Shown here: positions 54,482 through 64,000 of the stretch, piece by piece | Layout of the letters: the number at the start of each line of letters is the position of its first letter | How positions within the stretch are numbered: the first letter of the stretch is position 1 | Source: Viola odorata | Taxonomy: Eukaryota > Streptophyta > Magnoliopsida > Malpighiales > Violaceae | DNA: 64,000 nucleotides | Direction of reading: 5' to 3' | Assembly (NCBI GenBank): GCA_963691705.1 | Contig: OY829541.1 | Span: 32,314,719-32,378,718 of the forward strand | Position numbers and translations under genes: made by a program | Notes under the pieces: generated by a model | What the model was told of the DNA's origin: nothing | Seen by the model: only the letters and a program-made list of their open reading frames with translations | Databases searched by the model: none

Positions 54482-55396
54482 TAGGGGTGTGCGTTCGGAT
54501 TTCGGATCGGAATCCGACGAGTTCGGATCGGATTTTTTGGGATTCGGATTTTTTTGGATTTTTTGACAGGGAATCCGAAACCAATCTGACACCTTCGGTT
54601 TCGGATCGGTTCAGTCGGATTTTCGGATTTTTTTCGGATTGACCGGTCTATTACTAATCAATAATTAAATTACTTAAGGTTTACGAATATAACCAAATTG
54701 AAATAACCAAATACTAACAATTGTAACAATTCTCATTTTTTCTTGTTGGACCGCAGCTCATATCTCATATTTTTTATTTCTTTTTGTTTTGGGCCGCAAC
54801 CCACACATTCCTTTCTTTCTTTTTCCTTTCTTTCCTCCTTTTCTTTTCTTTCTTTTTCTTTCCTCTTCTGCTCACAGTCACACTCTCCTCTCTCTTTCTT
54901 TTTTCTTTTCTTTACTCTCTTCCCTTTTCTTTTTATTTTCTGTTTTTTTTCTTCTTCCAATTCTCTTCTCTGTTCTTTGATGATGGCGATTTGGTAGTTT
55001 TGGTGATGGATTTGATTGGGATTGGTTTTTGATTGGGCAAGCGGATGAAGGGAGCAAGTGGCCGGGATGGGATTGGTTTTTTTCTTCTTCCACTCTGTTT
55101 TTCCTTTTTTCTTTGGAATTCATAGTGTTTGGTTTGGAGATTAAATATAGATTTGATTTGATGAAATGGAGATAAAAGTTTTTTGTCTATGAAATCTAGG
55201 AATAATGGTGCCGAGATTGTGAATAGGAGGGCAGGGTCGGAATCCGTCGGATCTGACGTTCGGAATCCGAAACAGTTCGGATTCCGAGCCCCTCATCCGA
55301 AAATGGATCTGACACCAGTCGGATCGGTGTCGGATGGGTGAGTTCGGATCGGATCGGGTCGGATCGGTCGGATCCGCCGATCTGAGCTCACCCCTA
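54482..55396. mobile_element. Second hAT-like MITE, about 915 bp, upstream of HAM
   Basis: The left end TAGGGGTGTGCG and the right end (read from the right) TAGGGGTGAGCTC are inverted repeats. The flanks read ATTCTGCA at the left (54474-54481) and AATTTCTGCA at the right (55397-55406), an 8-bp duplication with a small change. Both arms carry repeated TTCGGAT / ATCCGA words. The centre (54740-54990) is a C/T-rich low-complexity tract. No transposase. Confidence 0.78.
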
Positions 55397-56518
55397 AATT
55401 TCTGCATGCACATGTGATCAGGATTTTTTTTACAAAAGTTATATAAGAAAAGATGGTTTTTTTCTTTCAAATTCAAAAATACTCTAGAAAAATTTTTAAA
55501 TTTTAGAAAATTCAAAGAAATTAATTTTAAAAACTGATAAATGATAATGTTCTTAAGAGTTATAAAAAATTAAATGAAAATTAAATCAGAAAAAATAATT
55601 GCAGACAATTAGAAGAATTCAAACTCAGATTCTTTCAAGAATTTCACTGTCTGTGCTTTTGTGTTTTTGCACTTGAAATTCATCAAATAACTCAGGTCTA
55701 ACGAAAGACTAGCTTAGATCTCTACTTGGGTAAAGAGAATGAATGTCTTTTTTTCTAGGATTATTGGTTGAATATGAGGACATGAATAAGTGATTAGTAT
55801 CGTCAAACTTGCAAATCTGGTTTTTATTGTTTTAGAGTTCTTATCTCTTCTGGGTTTGTTGTTTTGCCCATAAATTCCTGCAATTTTTTGTTGTTGAATG
55901 GTGGAGAGATGAGGGTGGGAAGATGAGGATGAACAAAAGAACCTTCGAAATGATATTGAAACTTTGGGAAATCAAATGCAGTCTTTTGGAATTTGTCGAC
56001 ATGCGCTTTGGTGAAACTAACGATTTGCTTCGACAACTCCAAATTGATTTTCGTCACGGTTTCCAATTTCCACCTCTACAGGAAGAGTGATCACCACCAC
56101 CACCTTCTTTACATTTCGCATTGCACTCATTATGAAAATTTTACTTATTTGCATTGCAAATTTATCTTTCTTGCACTTAAAAGTCATTGGATTTTGAATT
56201 TTTTTATGTGATTTGTAATAATTTTTCACTCCTAGATACTTATTTATTTATCTATGTGTGTGAGCTTGATTTTATGCTATGGATGATATTTGGTACTTGT
56301 ATGGGGTTGTTTGAGTTATCTCCTCAATTGAGGGGAGATACGACTTAAATTCTTCTCCTTATTTGTGTTTCCTATGTCTTTTTGTTGATGAGAAAAGGGG
56401 AGAAGATTATCACGTGGTGCTTGTGCTCTATTTAGAATTATACATATGGTATAAATTGCTTATATATAGGGAGAGTATTTGACTTTTTTGATATGCATAT
56501 TCTCATTTTAGGTAGGGA
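55397..56518. other. AT-rich intergenic sequence
   Basis: No gene or repeat pair recognised. Short frames here have no family features. Confidence 0.5.
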
Positions 56519-56584
56519 TTTAGGACATCGTTTCATCGCGTCTCGATCTTTCTTTTTCTTTTTGTGCAAATATTTTCCAACAAT
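56519..56584 (+). repeat. Inverted 66-bp copy of the copia leader
   Basis: TTTAGGACATCGTTTCATCG and the following bases up to CCAACAAT match, on the opposite strand, 61312-61377 in the leader of the copia element, with the same length and only a few changes. It abuts the outer edge of the left LTR. Confidence 0.85.
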
Positions 56585-56814
56585 TGATGGTGTTTTTGGT
56601 GTGGCATTTTAGTTTGAGGGAATTCAAGGTATTTATAGGGTTGAAGATATAAGGTGGTTGTTTTTTGTTGGAGCCAAATCCTCCACTTGGGATAGGATTT
56701 TTTGTTTCGGATTTTTGGGAATTGGTTGCTAACAGAATTTGACTCATTCAAATTCTAAATAACCAATTTAATTTAATTAAGTTAAAACCTTGGTAATACT
56801 ATATTTTTACAACA
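56585..56814 (-). repeat. Copia element left (3') LTR, 230 bp
   Basis: On the minus strand it starts TGTTGTAAAAATATAG and ends CACCATCA. The right LTR at 61473-61702 matches it except for small indels and substitutions. Right of it the minus strand reads ATATGGGGGAT, the polypurine tract. Confidence 0.88.
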
Positions 56815-57390
56815 ATCCCCCATATATTACAAAGGTTCAAGATAAGAACTTCTGGGTTAATATATAGAGTACAATATTTCGAATTTGGTATTTTTTGGAC
56901 TATGAACTAGACCTAGATAAATAAATTTTATCCTTACAGAGATAATTGTGAAGTTTAAAACTTCTATGAACCAATAACTCTTTTGTAAGGTAGGGAATTT
57001 ATTTCTCATGTTGTACCCCCACAATTCTTTTTGTTAACACGGTTGTGCGCGTTTTGTCCATGAGCGTGCCTGGATGTTAATAAATGCTCTAGAGATTATG
57101 CCACAATCTCATAGGAGTGGCCACACTCCACATTCATATAGGTGATTTCATCAAGTGTATCCGCAATCAATACACCACCCATAAGGGATATGAAATCATT
57201 AAGAGTTCAAAAACTCATCCTCTCAATCAATGCAGTCTAACACTTCTCACACCATAGGAGGGACAATCAATTTCGTGTTAGCAGAATTAACAAGTGACTT
57301 GTTATTACCCATATGAACCTTCTTCATAGGATCTTCAATCACAAAGTTCGGGTTCCCATCACTCTTAATTTCTTAGTATGGCTTTAAATC
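56815..57390 (-). other. Copia element 3' untranslated region
   Basis: Non-coding stretch between the last pol codons and the left LTR, beginning with the polypurine tract. Nothing else recognised. Confidence 0.6.
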
Positions 57391-60300
57391 TCATTCCCCT
57401 CGATGTTTCTTCAATAAATTTTTACTTAGAGGCTTAGTTAGAGGATCGGCCAAATTCATTTCTAACTTAACATAATCTATGAAAATAATTCCATCTTTTT
57501 GCATCTGCTTAATCATATTATGCCTCAATCGAATGTGTCTGTTTTTACCATTGTATGTTTTATTTTTAGCAATGGCTATTGCCGCTTGGCAATCACAATG
57601 CATAGACACAGAAGGTGTTGGTTTTATTCCCAATGGAATATCTGCCAAGAAGTGTCTTAGTCACTCAGCTTCACTACAAGCCAACTCCAAAGCTATAAAC
57701 TGTGACTCCATAGTTGATCTCGCGATGATCGTTTGCTTGGCTGATTTCTAAGATATTGCACCACCAGCAAGGGTGAATACATATCCACTAGTGGATTTGA
57801 TCTCATCAGAATCTGAGATCCAATTAGCATCATTGTATCCCTCTAATACAGCAAAAAAATCACTATACAGGATACCATAGCTCCTAGTTCCTCTCAAATA
57901 TTTCATTAGTCTGTCTGTTGCAGCCCAATGCTCTCGGTTGGGATTATGTGTATATCTACTCAACTTGCACACAACATATGTTATGTCTGGTCGAGAGAAA
58001 TTCATCAAATACAACAGACTCCCAATTATCTATGCATACTCACTTTGAGCTACAAGCTCCCCTTTATTTTTCTTGAATTGGGTATTAGCATCATAAGGAG
58101 TACTCACACGAGTGACATCGAAATGTCCATACTTCTTAAGGAGTTTCTCAATATAATGTTCTTGTGAAAGCATTATACTATCACCTTTCCTTATGATCTT
58201 TACCCCTAAAATCACACTTGCCTCCCCCATATCTTTCATATTAAATTTTGAGGCAAGGAAAGATTTTGTTTTACACACTACCTCAAAAGTAGTTCAAAAA
58301 ATAAGCATATCATCCACATATAAGCAGATAATCACACATGCACAATTTTTAATTCTGACATACACACATTTATCAACTTCAATAGAAGAGAAACCATTAG
58401 AAGTCAACACTTGATCAAACTTTTCATGCCATTGTTTAGGTGTTTGTTTCAAACCATATAAAGATTTAATAAGTTTGCAAACTTTGTTTTCTTGACCATA
58501 AACTACACATCCTTCAGGTTGCACCATATAAATTTCTTCTTCTAATTCACCATTAAGAAAAGCAGTTTTAACATCCATTTAGTGAATAAATAATTTGTAA
58601 ATAGAAGCCAAGGCAATCATAACTCTAATGGATGAAATTCTAGTCACGAGTGCAAAAGTATTAAAATAATCCAAATTATGTTTTTGAGTAAAACCTTTTG
58701 CAATCAATCTAGATTTGTACTTATCAACAGTACCATCGATTTTAAGCTTTTTCTTAAAAGTCCATTTACATCCAATAGATTTTGCACCAAGTGGTAAATC
58801 TACCAAAATCCAAGTTTTATTTTGTGAAAGAGAATCAATTTCACTTTTAATGGCTTCTTTCCAAAGTAGAGCATTAGAAGAAATAGCTTCAGAAAAGTTT
58901 AAAGGATCATTATCTATCAAATAGGTATAAAACTCATTTCCAAAAGATTTTTCTTTTCTTTGCCTTTTACTTCTTCTTAAATCCTTAACACCATTTTCAA
59001 CTATATCAACTGAATTATCACTATATTCATAAGAAGATTTTTCTACTGGTGCTTTAGAAATACTACTGGATTTAAGAGGAAACACGTGTTCAAAGAATTC
59101 TGCATTTTTAGTTTCAACAATAGTGTTACTATCAAGCACATCACTTTTCAATACAAGAAATCTATATGCAGCACTATGTTCAACATAACCAATAAACATA
59201 CAATCAGAAATTTTAGCACCGATTTTTCTTTTATTAGGATCTGGAAGTAAAACTTTAGCAAGACACCCCCACACTTTTAAATATTTCAAATTAGGCGAAA
59301 ATTCTTTCCATAATTCATAAGGTGTTTTACCAGTTTTCTTATAAGGTATCCTATTTTGTAAATGAAATGCAGAAAGTAAAGCTTCTCCCCATAAATTATC
59401 AGATGCATTAGAACTTACAAGTAAAACATTCATCATTTCTTTTAAGGTTCTGTTTTTTCGTTCTACTACACCATTTGATTCGGGTGAATAAGGTGGAGTT
59501 ACTTCATGTATAATACCTTATTTCTCACAAAAATCATTAAAGATTATATACTCACCACCTCTATCTGATCTAACTCTTTTAATATTCTTATTCAGTTGGT
59601 TTTCTACTTCAGCTTTATATTTTAAAAACATATCAAAAGCTTCATCTTTATTCTTTAGTAGATAAACTTTAGTATATGAAAAATCATCGATAAAGGTTAC
59701 ATAATACATTTTACCTCCTCTAGTCATTGTTTATTTTAGATCTCCTAAGTCGGTGTGAATTAAACTAAGTAATTCTGTTTCTCTTTGCACATAATGACAA
59801 GATTTTTTCGCTAATTTAGATTCAGCACAGATTTCACACTTATTAGAGCATGCATTATATGAACAAGAAATCATACCATTAGATTGTAATTTCTTGATAT
59901 ATGAAATGCTAACATGTCCTAATCTAGCATGCCATAAATCATAAGAATCAATCAAGTACGCAGAAGAAGTTGCAGTTCTATTCATAATTTCAGAAACATT
60001 AAGCACAAAAAGTCCCTAGCTATAATAACCCTTTCCCACAAAAATATTATTCTTGGTCATCACAATTTTATCAGACTCAAATAAGACTTTCACCCCAACT
60101 TTCCCCAGTAGGGACACAGAAATTAGATTGACTCTTATCTCAGGTACATGAAGTACATCATTCAGAGCCAAAGTCTTGCCAGATATGAGTTTTAGAAGAA
60201 CTTTTCCTTTGCTATGAACTTTTACAGTTCGGGAATCACCAAGATAAACATGTTCTTCTCCATCTCCTACTAAAGTGTAGGAGGTAAAAGCATTTCTGTT

Positions 60301-61296
60301 TGCACAAATATGTCTGGTAGCACCAGAGTCTACCACCCATTCTTTCACATTGTCCACAACAAGAGCTTGAGAAATGACCGCAATAATAATATCATCTCCT
60401 TCAACCAAATTAACTTTTGGTTTAGGAGGATTGTCATTTCTTGCCCTCTTCTTACATTGGTGAGCATGATGACTAAGTTTTCCACACACATAACAATTTT
60501 ATTTTTTCTTGAAGGAAGAGTTATTAGCCTTAGGAACATAATTGAAATTTGTATTGACATACCTTGGTTTATTATGATGTGGTTTGTCCTGCGCCAAGTG
60601 AGCATTTGTTGTTATTTCTTTTGCTTTTGTAGCCTTCAGTTCCTTTCTGTTAGTGTCCTCAATGATGATGTGAGTGATGAGATCGGGCAGAGATAGTTGT
60701 TTCTGCTTGTGTTTGAGTAGTTGCTTATAATCGCTCCAAGATTCGGGTAGCTTCTCAATAAGAATCCCAACACTGAATTCTTCTAGAAGTTTGATATTTT
60801 CAACTTTCATGTCATCTAGCAACTTGTGGTATTCGTTGATCTGGATCTTGATATCCTTATCATCCACCATCTCCCATTTATAGTAGTTGCCCATCATGAA
60901 TTTTTGTTTCCCCACATCTTCAGCAGTGTATTTCTGAACCATGGAGTCCCATACCGATTTGGCTTCCTTGTGCGGGCAATAAATATCAAAAAGATCATTA
61001 GACAGAGTGCTAATAATCGTATGCCTGCACACTTTATTCGCATGAACTCAAGCTTTATGAATTTTCTGATCGGCAGCAATATCTGATTTTGGTTTTGTTA
61101 ATGCGAAAGCTACACTGTGAAGGTCAAGGATGGAGAACACACGTTCCTGCCACCTTTTGAAGTTCTGACCACCAAACGTTTCAATTCTGGAGGTGTCAGG
61201 AAACTTGATGGCAGTAGCAATAGCTGGTGCGGGAACAGAGGCTGAAACAGAACTGTTGGGAGCAGTAGCAGTTGGGATGAGAATGTCAGTAGACAT
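57391..61296 (-). pseudogene. Ty1/copia Gag-Pol polyprotein, single frame with about ten stop codons
   Basis: From ATG 61296 leftwards: Gag (FGGQNFKRWQERV; ending LITHIIIEDTNRKE), a zinc knuckle CYVCGKLSHHAHQC (60500-60455), protease WVVDSGATRHIC, the GAG-pre-integrase LWHARLGHVSISYIKKL with C-x2-C ICAES region, integrase with TFIDDFSYTKVY, RVRSDRGGEY and PYSPESNGVVERKNRTL (the three acidic residues are present), and reverse transcriptase with CKWTFKKKLKIDG, MDVKTAFLNGELEEEIYM, SLYGLKQTPKQW and YVDDM. RNase H follows ([41 protein letters not shown]). Every piece is in the same frame over 3.9 kb; only in-frame stops (near 61048, 60497, 60016, 59728, 59518, 58577, 58291, 58028, 57748 and 57651) break it. 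Confidence 0.94.
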
Positions 61297-61472
61297 AATA
61301 AATTCCTTTAGATTGTTAGAAAATATCTGCACAAAAAGAAAAAGAAAGATCGAGACGCGATGAAACGTTGTCCTAAAGAAATTTATTTCCCCCAGGATAT
61401 AACAATCTCTTCTAACTCGTAGTTAGGTACCAGAACAACAAGAACAAAATTGATAGTAACCCAGAAGTAGAA

Positions 61473-61702
61473 TGATGGTATTTTTGGTGTGACATTTTGG
61501 TTTGAGGAAATTCAAGGTATCTATAGGGTTGAAGATATAAGGTGGTGGTTTCTTGTTGGAGCCAAATCCTCCACTTTAAGTGGCATAGGATTTTCTATTT
61601 CGGATTTTTGGGAATTGGTTGGTAACAGAATTTGACTCATTCAAATTCTAAATAACCAATTTAATTAAGTTAAAACCTTTGTAATACTATATTTTTACAA
61701 CA
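61473..61702 (-). repeat. Copia element right (5') LTR, 230 bp
   Basis: Matches the left LTR with TG/CA ends. The flanking five bases (TCAAC at 61703) do not match those at the other side (ACAAT at 56580), so no target duplication is present. Confidence 0.88.
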
Positions 61703-62034
61703 TCAACCATAATTGATAAGGAGAGCTAAAGAGAGTTTTATAAACATTTTAGCCTATTCTAATTGTTTTTCATATAAATTGCTAACTTTATTGAAAATTT
61801 AATTTGTGGTTGTCATGATAAAAAATGGGGAGATTGTTGAACTATCGGGTTTACTAATCCTAATTTTGATGATTACTATTAACATATTAAGTTATTATTA
61901 ACGCAATTTTATGAGCTTATATTTAGGTCTTGAAGTCCATCTTATGGACTCTTCAAGATCATTTAAGTGATTAATTTCTAGGAATTATTTAAGTATATCT
62001 CAATTTAAATTCCAATTTTAGTTGCATTTTAGCT
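61703..62034. other. AT-rich intergenic sequence
   Basis: No gene or repeat recognised. Confidence 0.45.
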
Positions 62035-62389
62035 AGGGGTGGGCATTCGGGCATTTCGGAAATACCCAAAAAATTTATTTCGGGTATCTGGATTCCGAAA
62101 TACCCAAAAAAAATCTCTAACCCGAACCCGAATTTTCAGTACTCAAATTTAAATTACCGAAATTTGAATTTCAGAAATTCGGATATATTCGCAATTTCCC
62201 GAAATTCAAACCCACTCAATCAAAACCCCAATTAATCCAATCCCAAATCAAATTGCAACCACCAAAATCAACCATTAAACACCCAATCACCAAAACTGCC
62301 CAGCACCAACAATCAACCCAACAGCCGAACCACCACACAACCATCAACGCCTCCGCCACAGCCGCCGTCTATCGCCCATCGCCGCTGAT
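62035..62389. mobile_element. Left end of a hAT-like MITE or related repeat, truncated
   Basis: It opens TAGGGGTGGGCATTCGG and continues with CCGAAATwCCCAAA words, the pattern of hAT-type ends, then a C/A-rich stretch. There is no matching right end: at about 62390 it joins gypsy integrase sequence directly. Confidence 0.5.
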
Positions 62390-63190
62390 TCTCAAAGATG
62401 GCGCATTTCATTCCTTGCGCTAGTACTAATGATGCGACCTACATCGCTAACTTATTCGTTAAAGGAGTAGTCCATTTGCATGAAGTTCCTACTAGTATTG
62501 TTAGCGATCGGGATAGTAAATTTCTGAGCCATTTCTGTCAGGTTTTGTGGAAGAAACTAGGAACTAAATTGCTTTATTCTACATCATGTCATCCACAAAC
62601 CGATGGGCAGACGGAAGTGGTTAATAGGACTTTAGGGTTTTTATTGCGCACTTTGGTTTCTAAGCATAATTCTACATAGACTGATCATATATCTTTTATT
62701 GAATTTGCTTATAATCATTCTGTTCACTCAAGCACTCATTATTCACCATTTGAAATTGTCTATGGTTTTGATCCTTTGACTCCGTTAGATTTGACTCCTT
62801 TACCTCTAAGTGATGTGTCAAGTTTAGATGGAGCTAAGAAAGCAGAGATGAAGAAAATCCATGAGCAAGCTAAGCTTAACATTGAGAAGACGAACGAGTG
62901 GGTAGCATGTAAGCACAATCAAGGCAGAACTACAGTTTCCTTTAATGAGGGCGATTGGGTTTGGCTGCACCTACGCCGCGAGCGGTTTCCAGCCAAACGT
63001 CGAGGTAAGCTGTCCAACATAGGCGATGGACCATTTCAGATCGTCGAGAAGATCAACAACAACGCATACAAGCTTGATCTCCCAGTGAGTATGGTTCAGT
63101 TAGTGCCACGTTTAACGTTACTGACTTAATTTTGTTTGATGTAAGTGATGATGAAGAGGAGCTGGTTGGAGCAAATTCGAGGGTGAATTC
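62390..63190 (+). pseudogene. Element G: gypsy integrase core and C-terminal domain (5' truncated)
   Basis: The sequence starts inside integrase with [10 protein letters not shown] and continues [17 protein letters not shown] (second catalytic Asp), [17 protein letters not shown] (catalytic Glu), EFAYNHSVHSSTHYSPFEIVYG, and the C-terminal domain FNEGDWVWLHLRRERFPAKRRGKLSNIGDGPFQIVEKINNNAYKLDLP. An in-frame TAG lies at 62677-62679 and a frameshift follows DLP near 63080, after which SATFNVTDLILFDVSDDEEEL is read in another frame. Integrase inserts the DNA copy into the genome. Everything upstream of FSKMAHF is missing. Confidence 0.9.
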
Positions 63191-63193
63191 TTT

Positions 63194-63208
63194 CGAAGGG
63201 GGAGGGAA
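63194..63208 (+). promoter_or_regulatory. Element G polypurine tract
   Basis: CGAAGGGGGAGGGAA directly precedes the LTR start TGATACGATCC. The same bases code for FEGGG in the Pol tail. Confidence 0.75.
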
Positions 63209-63481
63209 TGATACGATCCCCAACGTGCCTTTGCCACCAGATGGACCTATGACTCGTGCTCGAAGCAAGGACTTGCAGGCGAAGCTATCACACATCATCC
63301 ACAGGGAGCTTGCATGTGAGACAAGCATCGAAGAAGCCGTGCTTCGTGAGAAGAGTCCGTGACTCATCACCCTGCTTTCTGTCGCCGGTGTAATCACGCC
63401 CTGTTCTGACATAATCACGCCGCAAACAGAAGGATGCCAGCAACAAGCATATGGACAAGCATATGCTGAAGAAACAGTGGT

Positions 63482-63591
63482 TAGCGTCATTGACTCTAAG
63501 CCTTAGCGTCAATGACTCTAGTGACTTTTTGTTTCTTGAGGCAGAGGCTAGCGTCATTGACTCTAAGCCTTAGCGTCAATGACTCTAGTGA
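63482..63591 (+). repeat. Tandem duplication with internal inverted motif
   Basis: A block of about 43 bp beginning TAGCGTCATTGACTCTAAGC and ending CAATGACTCTAGTGA occurs at about 63482-63525 and again at 63549-63592. Within each copy GCGTCATTGAC is followed by GCGTCAATGAC, nearly its own complement. Confidence 0.85.
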
Positions 63592-63775
63592 TTGTTTTAA
63601 GAAAGACAATTTTCAGACTTTCCTTTCCTCGGCTGACGCTTTTCCTTATTTATTAATTATGGACTTATTTAAGTTATTGTCCTTATTAATTAATTAAGTT
63701 AGAATGAATTTAATTAATTAATTAATTAGGAGTTTAATATGACAAAGGATTTCTTTTGTAAGGATTAGGTTTTCC

Positions 63776-63784
63776 TATATAAAG
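63776..63784 (+). promoter_or_regulatory. TATA box in element G LTR
   Basis: CCTATATAAAGGAGCC is a strong plant-type TATA box on the element's coding strand, so transcription of an intact copy would start near 63810. Confidence 0.6.
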
Positions 63785-64000
63785 GAGCCTCCTTATTCAT
63801 TGTAAGGTTACGAATTTTGATAATTAAATTACAGAGAATTTTCTCTCAATTGTTCAGCTTGAACTTTATTCCTAATTGAGACCAGACTCTCGATTAGATC
63901 TGCAAGTAAAACCGAAAGTCCACTTTATTGAGTCGCTTCGCCTAGGTTGGTATTCACAGGTTGAATACAGGGTTAGGGTTTCAAATCAAGATCCTTTCTT

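Larger units (their letters stand above)
63209..64000 (+). repeat. Element G 3' LTR, runs to or beyond the window end
   Basis: Starts TGATACGATCC, like element C. The Pol tail frame continues into it (GPMTRARSKDLQAKLSHIIHRE) to a stop at 63360-63362. It then holds a duplicated segment (63482-63591), a TATATAAAG box at 63776-63784 and an AT-rich stretch. No 3' end (CA plus flank) could be set before 64000. Confidence 0.7.

Noticed and set aside
54733..55032. Frames rich in K/E (minus) and F/S/L (plus)
   Set aside because: Both come from the pyrimidine tract in the centre of the second upstream MITE.

Overview
The window reads as nuclear DNA of a flowering plant, most likely a eudicot. Host genes are split by many short GT-AG introns, the intergenic DNA is AT-rich, and about half the sequence is made of plant-type mobile DNA: Ty3/gypsy elements of the Athila lineage with a tRNA-Asp primer site, other gypsy elements, Ty1/copia, hAT-like and Stowaway-like MITEs, and Mutator-like fold-back elements. 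No organelle, bacterial or viral gene cluster was seen, and no tRNA, rRNA or CRISPR array was recognised.

Layout. (1) 1-21120 is a nest of LTR retrotransposons. Element A (gypsy, minus strand, LTR 1496-1934, running off the left edge) sits inside the reverse transcriptase of element B (Athila-like, minus, 1935-6341). B sits in remnants of element C (gypsy, minus). The right LTR of C (from 8021) is split by element D, a full-length Athila-like element on the plus strand (8359-20282) with a perfect 5-bp target duplication. (2) 21421-25684 holds a hAT-like MITE with an 8-bp duplication, a dead copia fragment, and a Mutator-like fold-back element. (3) 26874-30011 is a beta-1,3-galactosyltransferase-type GT31 gene (11 exons, 398 aa). 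(4) 31232-36660 is element E, a gypsy derivative with gag only, whose right LTR is damaged and carries a 625-bp tandem duplication. (5) 37492-41525 is a VPS9a-type Rab5 exchange factor (5 exons, 462 aa). (6) 45798-46544 is a single-exon plant protein of unknown function. (7) 53382-47417 (minus strand) is a MYST histone acetyltransferase of the HAM1/HAM2 type (9 exons, 439 aa), with a Mutator-like fold-back element in its last intron and two hAT-like MITEs directly upstream. (8) 56519-61702 is a copia element whose single reading frame is broken only by stop codons. (9) 62035-64000 is a MITE end joined to the 3' part of a gypsy element with its 3' LTR.

The four host genes do not form a pathway. 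They encode a Golgi glycosyltransferase, an endosomal Rab5 activator, an unknown protein and a chromatin-modifying enzyme. The main story is the nesting and decay of mobile DNA around them. The most interesting items are the rearranged copia element with an inverted copy of its own leader, the transition-only stop codons in the copia and Athila elements, the integrase-deleted full-length Athila element, the gag-only element with a 27-bp minisatellite and an LTR tandem duplication, and hAT MITEs with repeated GACGTC palindromes or placed within about 200 bp of start codons. Exon boundaries were placed by eye from GT/AG signals, reading frame and family conservation.
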